From Falsiroseomonas oryziterrae (lineage in GTDB: Bacteria > Pseudomonadota > Alphaproteobacteria > Acetobacterales > Acetobacteraceae): a stretch of DNA of 58,128 nucleotides. The notes beneath the pieces were generated by a model. That model had not been told where the DNA came from. It did no database searches and saw only the letters and a program-made list of their open reading frames with translations. Shown here piece by piece: positions 16,856 to 25,360 of the stretch. How positions within the stretch are numbered: the first letter of the stretch is position 1; each line of letters begins with the position of its first letter. The stretch spans positions 1-58,128 of the forward strand of contig NZ_JAKJIB010000002.1 of the NCBI RefSeq assembly GCF_021864505.1, read 5' to 3'. A program made the translations under genes and the position numbers.

Positions 16856-18172
16856 ATGGAAGACACGACCATCGGCTTCCTGCTGATCGGCGCGATGGTG
16901 ACGCTGATCGTGCTCGGCCTGCCGATCGGACTCTCGCTGATCTCCACCGCCGCGGTCGGCGTCTGGCTGATCCGCGACAACCCTGACCTCGCCTTCCGCT
17001 TCACCGCCATGGCGACCTATTCGGGCATCCAGGACTACATCTTCGCGACCATTCCCCTCTTCGTCCTGATGGGATTGCTGGTCAGCATATCGGACATCGG
17101 CAAGGACACCTTCGAGGTCGCGCAGGCCCTGTTGCGGCGCATACGCGGCGGCCTCGGCATGGCAACTGTCGGTGCTAACGCCGTCTTTGCCGCGGTCACG
17201 GGCGTCTCCATCGCCTCGGCCGCCGTCTTCACCAAGGTCGCGGTGCCCGAGATGGTCCGACACGGCTACAGCATGCGCTTCGCGGCCGGCACCGTCGCCG
17301 GATCCTCGATCCTCGGCATGCTGATACCGCCCTCGCTGCTGATGATCGTCTATGGCGTGCTGGCGGAGGTCTCGATCGGCAAGATGTTCGTGGCCGGGGT
17401 GATCCCGGGTCTCATCATCGCGTTCGGCTTCGCCCTGATGATCTGGGTCTCGGCCGCCTTCTTCCCTTCGCGCATCATGGTCCGCGCGGTGCAGCCAGAG
17501 CTCAGCCAGCGCCCGATGCCGGCCGGCGAGATGGCCGTGAAGTCGCTGCCGATCCTGGCCCTGGTCGTGCTGATCCTGGGCGGCCTCTACAGCGGCTTCT
17601 TCACTCCTACCGAAGCGGGCGCGGTCGGCGCGGCCGGCGCACTGGTTCTGGCGCTGCTGCGCCGGCGGCTCGACGGTCCGAAGTTCTGGCGCGTGCTGCG
17701 CGAGACAGGCCTGGTATCCGCGGCGATCCTGTTCCTGCTCATCGCAGCCGGCCTCTATTCCCGCATGCTCTCCATGGCCGGCGTGCCGCAGGCGATCGGC
17801 GACATGGTGGAGCATCTCGGCCTCGGCCCTTACGGCTTCCTGCTCGTCTTCGTGATCGTCGTCCTGCTGATGGGCATGATCCTCGACAGCACCTCGATCC
17901 TGCTGATCATGGTGCCGATCGGTGCGCCGATCGCGGCCGGGATGGGCTTCGATCTGATCCACTTCGGCATCATCACGATCATCGCCGTCGAGATGGGCCT
18001 GCTGACGCCGCCCTTCGGCATCTCGGTCTTCACGGTCAAAGCGACACTGAACGACCCCAAGGTGGGCATCGAGACGATCTTCGCCGGTGCGCTGCCCTAT
18101 GTCGCGGTGATGGGCGCGGCGCTGCTCCTGATCGCGTTCGTGCCCTGGCTCGCCACCGCGTTGGTCACCTGA
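16856..18172 (+). CDS. TRAP transporter large permease (DctM)
   Basis: 438 residues, almost wholly hydrophobic, with about 12 membrane helices. Family motifs include LGLPIGLSL near the N terminus, the re-entrant loop TVAGSSILGMLIPPS around residue 150 and LTPPFGIS near 385. DctM is the sodium-driven channel subunit. The stop is one base before the ATG of the cyclase gene, so the transporter and hydrolase are made from one message. Confidence 0.93.
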   Translation: MEDTTIGFLLIGAMVTLIVLGLPIGLSLISTAAVGVWLIRDNPDLAFRFTAMATYSGIQDYIFATIPLFVLMGLLVSISDIGKDTFEVAQALLRRIRGGLGMATVGANAVFAAVTGVSIASAAVFTKVAVPEMVRHGYSMRFAAGTVAGSSILGMLIPPSLLMIVYGVLAEVSIGKMFVAGVIPGLIIAFGFALMIWVSAAFFPSRIMVRAVQPELSQRPMPAGEMAVKSLPILALVVLILGGLYSGFFTPTEAGAVGAAGALVLALLRRRLDGPKFWRVLRETGLVSAAILFLLIAAGLYSRMLSMAGVPQAIGDMVEHLGLGPYGFLLVFVIVVLLMGMILDSTSILLIMVPIGAPIAAGMGFDLIHFGIITIIAVEMGLLTPPFGISVFTVKATLNDPKVGIETIFAGALPYVAVMGAALLLIAFVPWLATALVT

Positions 18173-18173
18173 G

Positions 18174-18950
18174 ATGCCGCGTCGGATCCTCGATCTCTCC
18201 GTCGCGCTGGAGGCCGGCATCGCCTCCGACCCGCCGGGCCACACGCCGGAGATCACCTATATCGACCACCGCCAGAGCGCGCCCGACATGGCGCGCTTCT
18301 TCCCGGGCCTGCGTGTCGAGGACCTGCCGGGCGGCGAAGGCTGGGCGATCGAGCGGCTGAACCTCACCACCCACACGGGTACGCATCTCGACGCGCCGTA
18401 CCACTTCCATTCGACGATGGATAACGGGAAGCCCGCCTGGACGATCGACGAGGTCCCGCTGGAATGGTGCTTCGGCCGTGGCGTGAAGCTCGACTTCCGG
18501 CATCTCGAGGACGGCCATGTCGCGACGGCGGCGGAGGTCGAGGCGGAGCTCGCACGCATCGGCGTCACGCTTCAGCCCTTCGACATCGTGCTGGTGAACA
18601 CCGCGGCTGGCGCCCGCTACGGCCAGCCCGACTATCTCGCGCGCGGCTGCGGCATGGGGCGCGAGGCAACGCTGTGGCTGACCGAGCGCGGCGTGAAGGT
18701 CTGCGGCACCGATGCCTGGTCCTGGGACGCGCCCTTCCTGCACACCGCCCGGCGCTACGCCGAAACCAGGGATGCGGGGCTGATCTGGGAAGGCCACCGC
18801 GCGGGCATGGTCCGCGCCTATTGCCACATCGAGAAGCTGGCGAACCTCGACCAACTGCCGCCGACCGGCTTCCAAGTCGCCTGCTTCCCCTTCAAGATCA
18901 AGGGCGGCTCGGCGGGCTTCACCCGTGCCGTGGCGATCCTCGACGACTGA
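18174..18950 (+). CDS. Cyclase-family metal-dependent hydrolase (kynurenine formamidase / isatin hydrolase type)
   Basis: 258 residues. The defining motif HTGTHLDAPYH (67-77) supplies the metal ligands (His67, His71, Asp73, His77). The family includes kynurenine formamidase and isatin hydrolase, which open amide or lactam bonds on aromatic compounds. As the last gene of the hydroxylase-TRAP operon, it may open the ring or hydrolyse the amide after hydroxylation; that order is inference. Hairpins at 18955-18976 and 18990-19015 follow. Confidence 0.87.
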   Translation: MPRRILDLSVALEAGIASDPPGHTPEITYIDHRQSAPDMARFFPGLRVEDLPGGEGWAIERLNLTTHTGTHLDAPYHFHSTMDNGKPAWTIDEVPLEWCFGRGVKLDFRHLEDGHVATAAEVEAELARIGVTLQPFDIVLVNTAAGARYGQPDYLARGCGMGREATLWLTERGVKVCGTDAWSWDAPFLHTARRYAETRDAGLIWEGHRAGMVRAYCHIEKLANLDQLPPTGFQVACFPFKIKGGSAGFTRAVAILDD

Positions 18951-18954
18951 GCCT

Positions 18955-19015
18955 GGGCTCGCGTGGCACCGAGCCCGCAGCCTATCCGCGGCCTCGGCCG
19001 AGGCCGGCTAGCCGG
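18955..19015. terminator. Hairpin cluster between convergent genes, probable bidirectional terminator
   Basis: GGGCTCG (18955-18961) pairs with CGAGCCC (18970-18976) across an 8-base loop. It is followed by the 16-base perfect palindrome GGCCTCGGCCGAGGCC (18990-19005) and the 12-base palindrome CCGGCTAGCCGG (19004-19015). There is no T-run, so termination may be Rho-assisted. Its place between converging genes supports the role. Confidence 0.5.
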
Positions 19016-19016
19016 T

Positions 19017-19328
19017 TCAGGCGTCCTCGTCCTGCGGGACGGCGGCGATCCAGTCCTGTGCCTCCCTTGGCAGGCCATGCATGGCGATGTGGGAGGTGGC
19101 CGCCACGATGAGCATGCCCGGATCATCGAAGCCGCGCCGCGCGAGCGACCGGCGGAAATGCGACAGCAGATAGTCCGAGGACAGGTCGCTCGACACCAGC
19201 ACCGCCTCGTCGCCCGGCGCCCAGTGCGATTCCGCGACCTCCCAGACCGCTTCGCGCAGCGCGGCCCGACAGGCCTCGCCCTCGGTGCCCGGCGACGGGG
19301 GGCGATGAATGACGAGATGCAGCGGCAT
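19017..19328 (-). CDS. Hypothetical protein, 103 residues
   Basis: Starts at MPLHLVIH with GGAG upstream and ends in an acidic tail (PQDEDA). The composition is that of a folded soluble protein: alternating hydrophobic strands (LHLVIH, EAVLVSSDL, MLIVAATSHIAM) around amphipathic helices, suggesting a small alpha/beta domain. No signal peptide, membrane segment or known motif is visible. It lies 55 bases downstream of the glycosyltransferase gene on the same strand and may share its transcript. Function unknown. Confidence 0.6.
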   Translation of the reverse strand: MPLHLVIHRPPSPGTEGEACRAALREAVWEVAESHWAPGDEAVLVSSDLSSDYLLSHFRRSLARRGFDDPGMLIVAATSHIAMHGLPREAQDWIAAVPQDEDA

Positions 19329-19383
19329 GGCGACTCCGGCGCGCGACAGGGTCACGCCCACTATACGATGTCCGCGGCCGCGT

Positions 19384-20574
19384 TCATCCCTCTCTGCGCG
19401 CCGCCCGCCAGGCCGGCGTGTCGCGCATGAGGCCGAGCCGCGCGAGTTGCTCCGGTCCCTCGTAGCGCCGCGACTCCGGCCCGGCGAGGCTGAAGCCGGG
19501 TTCCGCCCGGATCCGGGCCAGGTAGCGCCGGTACTCCCGGGACCCGTCGAAATGCGCGTCGCGCCGGACCGCATCCAGCGCACGCGCATGGAAATCCTGC
19601 AGGAACTTGAAATGAAGCAGCACGCCGGTCGGCTGTTCCTCGGCCATCGCCATCGGCGCCACCCGGTGCGTCGAGCCGAGCAGCGCCGCCCCCTCGCGCC
19701 AGCGCAGCAGCGGCACCTTCGTGACGGTCGGCGAGCGCGGCGGCGCAAGGCGCCGATAGCCGTCGCTGTGCCGGAGCCTCGGCATCCTGAGGCCCAGGTT
19801 GAACAGCCTCTGCCAGATCCATCGGGTCGGGCGGGCCGGATCGGTCTCCGGGAAGAACAGCCGCTCCCGGATCCCGCCATACTCAAGCCGGTAGGGGAAG
19901 TCGCCGATCGCCTCGCTGCGCAGCCGCGGCGGCTCGAACATCGCCGCGACCTCGCTGAGCTTCATCCCGCCGCGATAGCCGCATTCGGCCAGCGGCCCGG
20001 CTGGGAAGCAGTCCAGCATGACCGTGCGCAGCGCCTCGCTGCCCAGCGCGTCGAGATGGGCGGTGAGTGCCGGCAGCCCGACGCGGTCGCTGCCGGGGAA
20101 GACAAGCTGCTCGTCCGCATCGATCACCAGGACCCAGTGCCCCCGCGCGCAGGCGTCCAGCACCGCATTGGTCCATGTCACGCCGAAATTCGAAGCGGCG
20201 TAGTCCTCTTCCGCCAGGATCACATGGGCGCCGGCTGCAGCCGCGATCTCGCGCGTCCCGTCGTCGGAGCCATTGTCGATGACGATCGCGCGGTGCACGC
20301 CGAGGGCGCGCGCCGCGGCCAGCGCATCCGGCAGCCGGAGCGCCTCCTCCCGCGCGACGATCAGGGCGATGATGTCGCCAGGGCGCGGTGACGGAGCGGC
20401 GCCGATCACCTGCAGACCCTGTGGCAGGGCGAGGCCCGTTGCGCGACGCGCCTGGCGGTCGACCTGCGTCGTCCCCGCGCGGGGATCGGCCGGGCCGATT
20501 GTGTCAGGCTCGAGGATGCCGGGCACGGGGGACCGCGCGTGCATGCCGTGTGTCGTGTCCGCGCCTTGTTGCAT
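19384..20574 (-). CDS. Family 2 glycosyltransferase-like protein
   Basis: 396 residues if started at the ATG at 20574 (GGGAGG 13 bases upstream); ATG 20544 is an alternative. After about 65 poorly ordered residues comes a GT-A core: IIALIVAREE, VIDNGSDDGT, and the metal motif LVIDADEQ. This matches the Glyco_tranf_2_4 type often seen in polysaccharide and glycan clusters. The C-terminal third (FLQDFHARALD...) is also typical of that type. The gene faces away from the methyltransferase gene across a 310-base gap. Sugar donor and acceptor are unknown. Confidence 0.82.
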   Translation of the reverse strand: MQQGADTTHGMHARSPVPGILEPDTIGPADPRAGTTQVDRQARRATGLALPQGLQVIGAAPSPRPGDIIALIVAREEALRLPDALAAARALGVHRAIVIDNGSDDGTREIAAAAGAHVILAEEDYAASNFGVTWTNAVLDACARGHWVLVIDADEQLVFPGSDRVGLPALTAHLDALGSEALRTVMLDCFPAGPLAECGYRGGMKLSEVAAMFEPPRLRSEAIGDFPYRLEYGGIRERLFFPETDPARPTRWIWQRLFNLGLRMPRLRHSDGYRRLAPPRSPTVTKVPLLRWREGAALLGSTHRVAPMAMAEEQPTGVLLHFKFLQDFHARALDAVRRDAHFDGSREYRRYLARIRAEPGFSLAGPESRRYEGPEQLARLGLMRDTPAWRAARREG

Positions 20575-20884
20575 CCCGCGAACGCCGCCTCCCCGTGATG
20601 GTTGCCGCCGCCGCGTCACGGCGTGGAATGGCTGGCGACGCGGCATCCTGCCCGCATGGTGCGGCGCTCGACAGGGTGCGGTCGGCCGTTACGCCGCACT
20701 TCGCCATCGCATCTGCGTGAGACGGGAAACCGTCCCCCTCCGCCTGCCGCTCCTTCTGCCGTTCTGCCCATCACGGGTGAGGAACAACGGGCCAGGAGCT
20801 GTGGCGGATGGCGGCACGGATCACGCGGGGTTGCGACGCACCCGTCCTGGCCGGGGCTCCGTCCCTCTTGTGCGGCTGAGCGAG
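20575..20884. other. 310-base non-coding gap between divergent genes
   Basis: This gap separates the divergent glycosyltransferase and methyltransferase genes and should hold both promoters, but I see no convincing -35/-10 pair. The only structure noted is a small hairpin, GACGG (20721-20725) and CCGTC (20730-20734), around a GAAA loop. The methyltransferase frame stays open through the gap, but the translation there shows no conserved features. Confidence 0.5.
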
Positions 20885-22123
20885 ATGCGCGTCGCTGGCT
20901 TGGCCCACGCCGCCCTGCCGCCGTCGAGTCATGCGTGGCGTGCACCGGCCTGCCGCGTTTGCGGCGCGCCGGTGACCGAGGCGGTCCTGGATCTCGGCCT
21001 TTCGCCCGCGGGCGATGCCGCTGTCCAGATCGGTGCGGCGTCGCCCGTCGTGCTGCATCCGCTGCAGGTGCTCGCCTGTGCCGAATGCGGGCTCGTGCAG
21101 CTTGGCGAACACGACGGCGCGAGTGCGGGGACGTGCGAGATGCGCTCCCGACCCGCCTGTGGCGGCCGCCAACTGGCCGCGCGGCTCGTGGAGCGGCTCG
21201 GGCTCGGCGCCGAGACGGAGGCCATCGTGCACGGCGCGGATGAGGAGGCGCTTGCCGCCGGCCTTGCCGCATCCGGCGCCGCCGTTCTCGCCCTTGCGGG
21301 CGATGCTCAGGCGCGTGGCCGCGGCGGCGCGGTCTTCGGCAGCGGGCTCGCGCGGCGCCTGCGTGGCGTCGGGCATGCCCCCGCGCTGATCTGCGCGCGC
21401 CGCGCGCTGGCCGAGGCGCCTGATCCGCACGACCTTGCTGCCGGGTGGCGCATCCTGCTCGCGCCGGGCGGAACGCTGGTGGCGGAGGTTCCGAACCTGC
21501 TCCGCCTGGTGGACGAGTGTCGCCTCGATGCGATCAGCCTCGAGCGCCGGTCCTACTTCTCTCTCGCGACCCTCGAGATGCTGCTCGCCGAGCACCGCCT
21601 GGCGGTGTTCGACCTGGAGGATGCTGTCGGCGAGGAGCCCGCGCTGCGGGTCTTCGTCCGCCACCTCGAGGATCACGCCAGGCCCGTCACGGCAGCCGTC
21701 GCCGACTGGCGCGAGGCGGAACTGCGCGCCGGCCTGCATCGCGCGGCGCGCCGGCAGCGCTTCGCGGCAGAGGTCGCGGACGCGAAATGCGCGCTGCTCG
21801 ACTTCCTGATCGGACTGCGGGCGGCCGGCCGGCGCGTGCTCGGCTTCGGGGCGCCGCCAGGAGCGGACCGACTGCTGTCCTATTGTGGCATCGGGCCGGA
21901 CTTGCTGCCCTGCGTCGTCGACCCGCTTCCGGGCCGGCACGGCCTGCTGCTGCCGGCCAGCCGGATCCCCGTGCTGCCGCCATCGGCGCTACGCGAGGCA
22001 CGTCCGGATGTCCTGCTGCTGCTCGGCTGGTCCGGCCCCCGCCCGCGGCCCGAGGACACCGAGGCGGAGGCCGACCGCGACGTCCGGCTGGCGCTCCCGC
22101 TGCCGCGCATCGCCCTGCTCTGA
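20885..22123 (+). CDS. Methyltransferase-like protein (Methyltransf_13/14 architecture) with degenerate SAM motif
   Basis: 412 residues from ATG 20885 (weak ribosome site; GTG 20870 is possible). The N terminus has the zinc-binding domain of NovU/TylCIII-type sugar C-methyltransferases: CRVC (23-26), VLDLGLSPAG and CAECGLVQL (65-73). The C-terminal 130 residues match the Methyltransf_14 domain (RVLGFGAPPGADRLLSY, later ARPDVLLLLGW). The central region, however, lacks the glycine/acidic SAM loop normally reading like VEIGSNDG; AIVHGADEEAL occupies its place, and the Tyr/Ser-rich motif before it is gone. It may be inactive, or use SAM differently. It lies between polysaccharide genes. Confidence 0.72.
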   Translation: MRVAGLAHAALPPSSHAWRAPACRVCGAPVTEAVLDLGLSPAGDAAVQIGAASPVVLHPLQVLACAECGLVQLGEHDGASAGTCEMRSRPACGGRQLAARLVERLGLGAETEAIVHGADEEALAAGLAASGAAVLALAGDAQARGRGGAVFGSGLARRLRGVGHAPALICARRALAEAPDPHDLAAGWRILLAPGGTLVAEVPNLLRLVDECRLDAISLERRSYFSLATLEMLLAEHRLAVFDLEDAVGEEPALRVFVRHLEDHARPVTAAVADWREAELRAGLHRAARRQRFAAEVADAKCALLDFLIGLRAAGRRVLGFGAPPGADRLLSYCGIGPDLLPCVVDPLPGRHGLLLPASRIPVLPPSALREARPDVLLLLGWSGPRPRPEDTEAEADRDVRLALPLPRIALL

Positions 22124-22151
22124 GGCCGGCGCCTCCTGGGGATGGCGACGA

Positions 22152-23585
22152 TCAAGCGGCGGCCGGCGCTGGCTGCGGCAGCAGCGCGCGGGGCAGCCTG
22201 CCGCCGAGCATGATCCAGGCGAGCGCGACATAGACAGCCGCGCCGATCGCCGTGGACGCCAGCAGTTCCGGTCCCGCGGGAAGCTGTACCAACGCCTCGA
22301 AGGCCAGCACCGTCGCGGCCATGCCGGTCGTGGCGACGATCGCCGGCGCGATCCGGCGGAGCAGCCAGCCAAGCGGCCGTCCGACCTCGCGCAGCGCGAG
22401 CCAGGTCAGCAGCGGTGGCAGCACCAGGCTCTGCGACGCCCAGGCAAGCGCCGCCATGGTCGGCGTGCCGGGCTGGAGGAGGATCAGGGCCGAGAGAGCC
22501 ACCGACATGGCTCCGAGGTTCACGTAGAGGTTCCAGCGCGCCTTCCCCCTGGCGACGAACAAGCTGATCGTATCGCCATGTACGAAGGTGAGCAGCGCCG
22601 TCGCACCGACGATCTGCGCCGCCTGCGCCGCGCCGGCCCAGTCAGGTCCGAGCAGGGCCTGCACGAGATACGGCGCCGTCAGCGCGATGCCCGCCGCGAT
22701 CGGCATGCCGAGCAGGGCCTGCAACTGGGCCAGGTCGCCGAAGGCTTCCGCCATGCGCTCCCGGTCGCCCTGCATCGCGCAGAGCCGTGGCATCGCGATC
22801 CGTCCCGTCGATTGCCAGACCACGATCAGCGCTGCGTCCAGCATGCGGAAGGCGAAGTGGCTGATCGCCACCACGGCCTCGTTCGCCGCCAGGCCGAGCG
22901 CTAGCAGGAACAGCCGGTAGCGCCCGGCCAGCACCACGACCGCCATCACCTGCGGCACCGCGACCGGCCAGAGATCGGCCAGCGCGCGGCGGTCGATGGC
23001 GATGCGCAGCGCGACCCGGCTCAACAGCAGCATGAGGAGGAAGCTGGTGAGCGAGGCCACCGCCTGGTTGCCCACCATCGCCCAGGCACCGTGCCCCTCG
23101 GCCGCCAGCCAGAGGCCGATCGCCAGGGCGAGCGGCTGTCCGATCAGGACGCGGCTGGCCAGCAGCCCGAACCGATGCTCCCGCAGGACCAGACCCGACG
23201 TCGCGCCGGCGAAGGCCGATAGGGGAAGCAGGGGCGCGAGGGCGAGGCACAGGACCTCGACGCCAGGCGCCCCGGACCAGCGCGCGAGCAGGGGGGCGGC
23301 CAGCGCGAGCACGGCGCCGGCTGCCGCGCCCACCAGGAAGGCAACGGTAAGCGCGCTGGCGATGTGGCGCCGTTCGGGCCGGCGGCTCTGGATCAGCGCG
23401 TCGGTGAACAAAGTGGCGCCCGGCAGGTCGAGCAGGGCGAAGGCCGCGATGGCGATCATCCCGGTGCCGGCCGCCTCCGGCCCGATGACGCGGCCGATCA
23501 CGAGCATCGACAGGAGGGAGAAGACGGCAGCGGTCGCCGTCTCCGCCAGCACCCAGGCAGGGGATCGGGAGTTGGGGAGTCGCAA
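22152..23585 (-). CDS. Polysaccharide flippase (Wzx/MATE-like, oligosaccharide translocase)
   Basis: About 477 residues with some 12-14 hydrophobic segments and the typical opening VIGRVIGPEAAGTGMIAIAAF. This is the RfbX/Wzx polysaccharide-export superfamily, moving lipid-linked oligosaccharides across the inner membrane. The start is uncertain: no ATG fits, so I chose TTG at 23585, which has AAGGGA six bases upstream; GTG at 23552 is an alternative. It converges with the methyltransferase gene (28 bases apart) and is divergent from the glycerophosphodiesterase gene. Confidence 0.85.
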   Translation of the reverse strand: MRLPNSRSPAWVLAETATAAVFSLLSMLVIGRVIGPEAAGTGMIAIAAFALLDLPGATLFTDALIQSRRPERRHIASALTVAFLVGAAAGAVLALAAPLLARWSGAPGVEVLCLALAPLLPLSAFAGATSGLVLREHRFGLLASRVLIGQPLALAIGLWLAAEGHGAWAMVGNQAVASLTSFLLMLLLSRVALRIAIDRRALADLWPVAVPQVMAVVVLAGRYRLFLLALGLAANEAVVAISHFAFRMLDAALIVVWQSTGRIAMPRLCAMQGDRERMAEAFGDLAQLQALLGMPIAAGIALTAPYLVQALLGPDWAGAAQAAQIVGATALLTFVHGDTISLFVARGKARWNLYVNLGAMSVALSALILLQPGTPTMAALAWASQSLVLPPLLTWLALREVGRPLGWLLRRIAPAIVATTGMAATVLAFEALVQLPAGPELLASTAIGAAVYVALAWIMLGGRLPRALLPQPAPAAA

Positions 23586-23712
23586 GCGGGATCCCTTGGG
23601 CCGGACGGTCTCGACGCCGCGGCGTGGCTCACACCCCCCGGCGGGAGGCAGAGCGCACGGATACGGCAACGGTTCCGTCCCGGTCTGGATTCGCCGCCGC
23701 CGCGGCGCCACC

Positions 23713-24471
23713 ATGGCGCGCATGACGCACGCAACATTGATCGCCGCGCATCGCGGCGGCCTTTTCCTCTGGCCCGAGAACAGCGCGCTCGCCTTCCGGG
23801 AAGCTGCCGGCCTCGCGCTGGAGCAGGCGGAGTGCGACGTGCACATGACGGCCGATGGCGAGGTCGTCGTGATGCACGACGCGACGCTCGACCGCACCAC
23901 CGATGCCACGGGTCCAGTGGCGGCGAGGACCGCGGCCGAGTTCCGCCAGACGCGAGTGCGCGGAACCGCGGGCGAGGCACCGCCGACGCTCGCCGAGTAT
24001 CTCGCCATCCTGGGCGCGAGCCCCGTTGCGCCGCGGATCGAGATCAAGGGGGACGGCGCTCGCCGGCCCTATCCGGGCATCGTGCGCCGGACCCTCGCGC
24101 TGCTGGACGCGGCGCGGCAGCGGGAGCGCAGCTGGATCATCGGGTTCAACGCCGAGACGATGGCAGAGGCGCAGGCAGCCGGCGGCCTCGCAGGCGTCGC
24201 CTGGCTGGTGGAGATCCCGACGCTCACCGACCTCGGGCTCGATGCCGTCATCGAGGTGGCGCGCGCGCGCGGCTTCGCGGAGATCGGCATGCATGAAAGC
24301 GTGCTGGACGCAGCGCTGGTCGGGCGGCTGCGCGCTGCGGGCCTCGGAATCGGCACCTGGGGCGCCAACCACGAGGCCTCGATCCGGCGCATGCTCGATC
24401 TTCGCGTGGACATCTTCGCCAGCGACGACCCGCCCCTGGCGATCCGGTTGCGGGCCGAGCGCGGGGGGTGA
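23713..24471 (+). CDS. Glycerophosphodiester phosphodiesterase
   Basis: 252 residues. The GDPD catalytic set is complete: HRG (13-15), PENS (21-24), Glu40 and Asp42 in ECDVH, and MHD (54-56) with LDRTTD. C-terminally a GTWGANHEASIRRM stretch gives the usual TIM-barrel end. The enzyme hydrolyses glycerophosphodiesters to glycerol-3-phosphate and an alcohol. No signal peptide, so it is cytoplasmic (UgpQ-like). ATG 23722 is a possible second start. A strong 8-bp hairpin follows the stop. Confidence 0.92.
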   Translation: MARMTHATLIAAHRGGLFLWPENSALAFREAAGLALEQAECDVHMTADGEVVVMHDATLDRTTDATGPVAARTAAEFRQTRVRGTAGEAPPTLAEYLAILGASPVAPRIEIKGDGARRPYPGIVRRTLALLDAARQRERSWIIGFNAETMAEAQAAGGLAGVAWLVEIPTLTDLGLDAVIEVARARGFAEIGMHESVLDAALVGRLRAAGLGIGTWGANHEASIRRMLDLRVDIFASDDPPLAIRLRAERGG

Positions 24472-24473
24472 GA

Positions 24474-24493
24474 CGCGGCGGGTTGCCGCCGCG
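24474..24493 (+). terminator. Hairpin after glycerophosphodiesterase gene
   Basis: CGCGGCGG (24474-24481) pairs perfectly with CCGCCGCG (24486-24493) around a GTTG loop, three bases after the stop codon. There is no T-run, and its right arm overlaps a possible -35 box of the liv promoter. Confidence 0.4.
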
Positions 24494-24512
24494 CGCGATG
24501 CACAGCTAGACT
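24483..24512 (+). promoter_or_regulatory. Candidate sigma-70-type promoter for the liv operon
   Basis: TTGCCG (24483-24488) and TAGACT (24507-24512), 18 bases apart, lie about 40 bases upstream of livG in the only non-coding gap before the transporter operon. The match is partial, so this is a candidate only. Confidence 0.35.
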
Positions 24513-24553
24513 TTCTCCCAAGACGAGGAACACGTCGAAGGGAGCACGTCCGG

Positions 24554-25360
24554 GTGGCAGAGGCGCCGATCCTCGCGGCCGAGCATGTCAGCCTGCGCTT
24601 CGGTGGCGTGCGGGCGCTGACCGACGTCTCCTTCGAGGTTCGGCCAGGCGAGATCTTCTCGATCATCGGCCCGAACGGAGCCGGCAAGACCTCCATGGTG
24701 AACTGCGTCTCCGGCCGCTACCGGCCGACCGAGGGGCGCGTCACCTTCGAGGGGCAGGACATCACGCGCCTCGGGCCCAACCGCCGCGCCTCGCTCGGCA
24801 TCGGCCGCACCTTCCAGAACCTGGCGCTGTTCGGGCACATGAGCGTGCTCGACAACATCATGGTCGGCCGGCACCACCTGCTGAAGGCCGGCTTCCTGCG
24901 CGGCATGCTGTACTGGATCGGCGGCGCGCAGCGGGAAGAACTGGAGCACCGCCGCGAGGTCGAGGAGATCATCGACTTCCTCGAGATCCAGCATGTCCGC
25001 AAGGCTCCTGCCGGCACGCTGCCTTACGGGCTGCGCAAGCGCGTCGAACTGGCGCGTGCCATGGCGGTGAAGCCGAAGCTGATCCTGCTGGATGAGCCGA
25101 TGGCGGGCATGAACCTCGAGGAGAAGGAGGACATGGCCCGCTTCATCGTGGACCTGAACGAGGAGTGGGGCATGACCGTGCTGATGATCGAGCACGACAT
25201 GGGCGTGGTGATGGACATCAGCCACCGCGTGATGGTGCTTGATTTCGGCCGCAAGATCGCGGAGGGGCGACCGGAAGAGGTGCTGGCCGACCCGCATGTG
25301 CGCCGCGCCTATCTCGGCGAGGCGGACGAGGTGACGCAGCCGGCGGAGGAAACCGTGTGA
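24554..25360 (+). CDS. Branched-chain amino acid-type ABC transporter ATP-binding protein (LivG family)
   Basis: 268 residues from GTG 24554, with GGGAG nine bases upstream. Walker A is GPNGAGKT (39-46), Walker B is LILLDEP, and the signature region reads LPYGLRKRVELARA, the LivG-type variant of LSGGQ. A long insertion after the Q-loop (GRHHLLKAGFLRGMLYW) is also LivG-like. It pairs with the LivF-type subunit encoded at 30552. A four-base overlap links it to a CoA-ligase gene, so transporter and ligase are translated together. Confidence 0.92.
   Translation: MAEAPILAAEHVSLRFGGVRALTDVSFEVRPGEIFSIIGPNGAGKTSMVNCVSGRYRPTEGRVTFEGQDITRLGPNRRASLGIGRTFQNLALFGHMSVLDNIMVGRHHLLKAGFLRGMLYWIGGAQREELEHRREVEEIIDFLEIQHVRKAPAGTLPYGLRKRVELARAMAVKPKLILLDEPMAGMNLEEKEDMARFIVDLNEEWGMTVLMIEHDMGVVMDISHRVMVLDFGRKIAEGRPEEVLADPHVRRAYLGEADEVTQPAEETV

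Noticed and set aside
16211-18256. Minus-strand open frame of 681 codons opposite the TRAP permease genes
   Set aside because: Opposite a recognisable DctQ and DctM pair; translation is charged repeats typical of antisense of hydrophobic helices.
20273-20884. N-terminal extension of the methyltransferase frame by about 200 codons
   Set aside because: The extension overlaps the divergent glycosyltransferase gene and its translation is Arg/Pro/Cys-rich shadow; the zinc-domain start fits ATG 20885.
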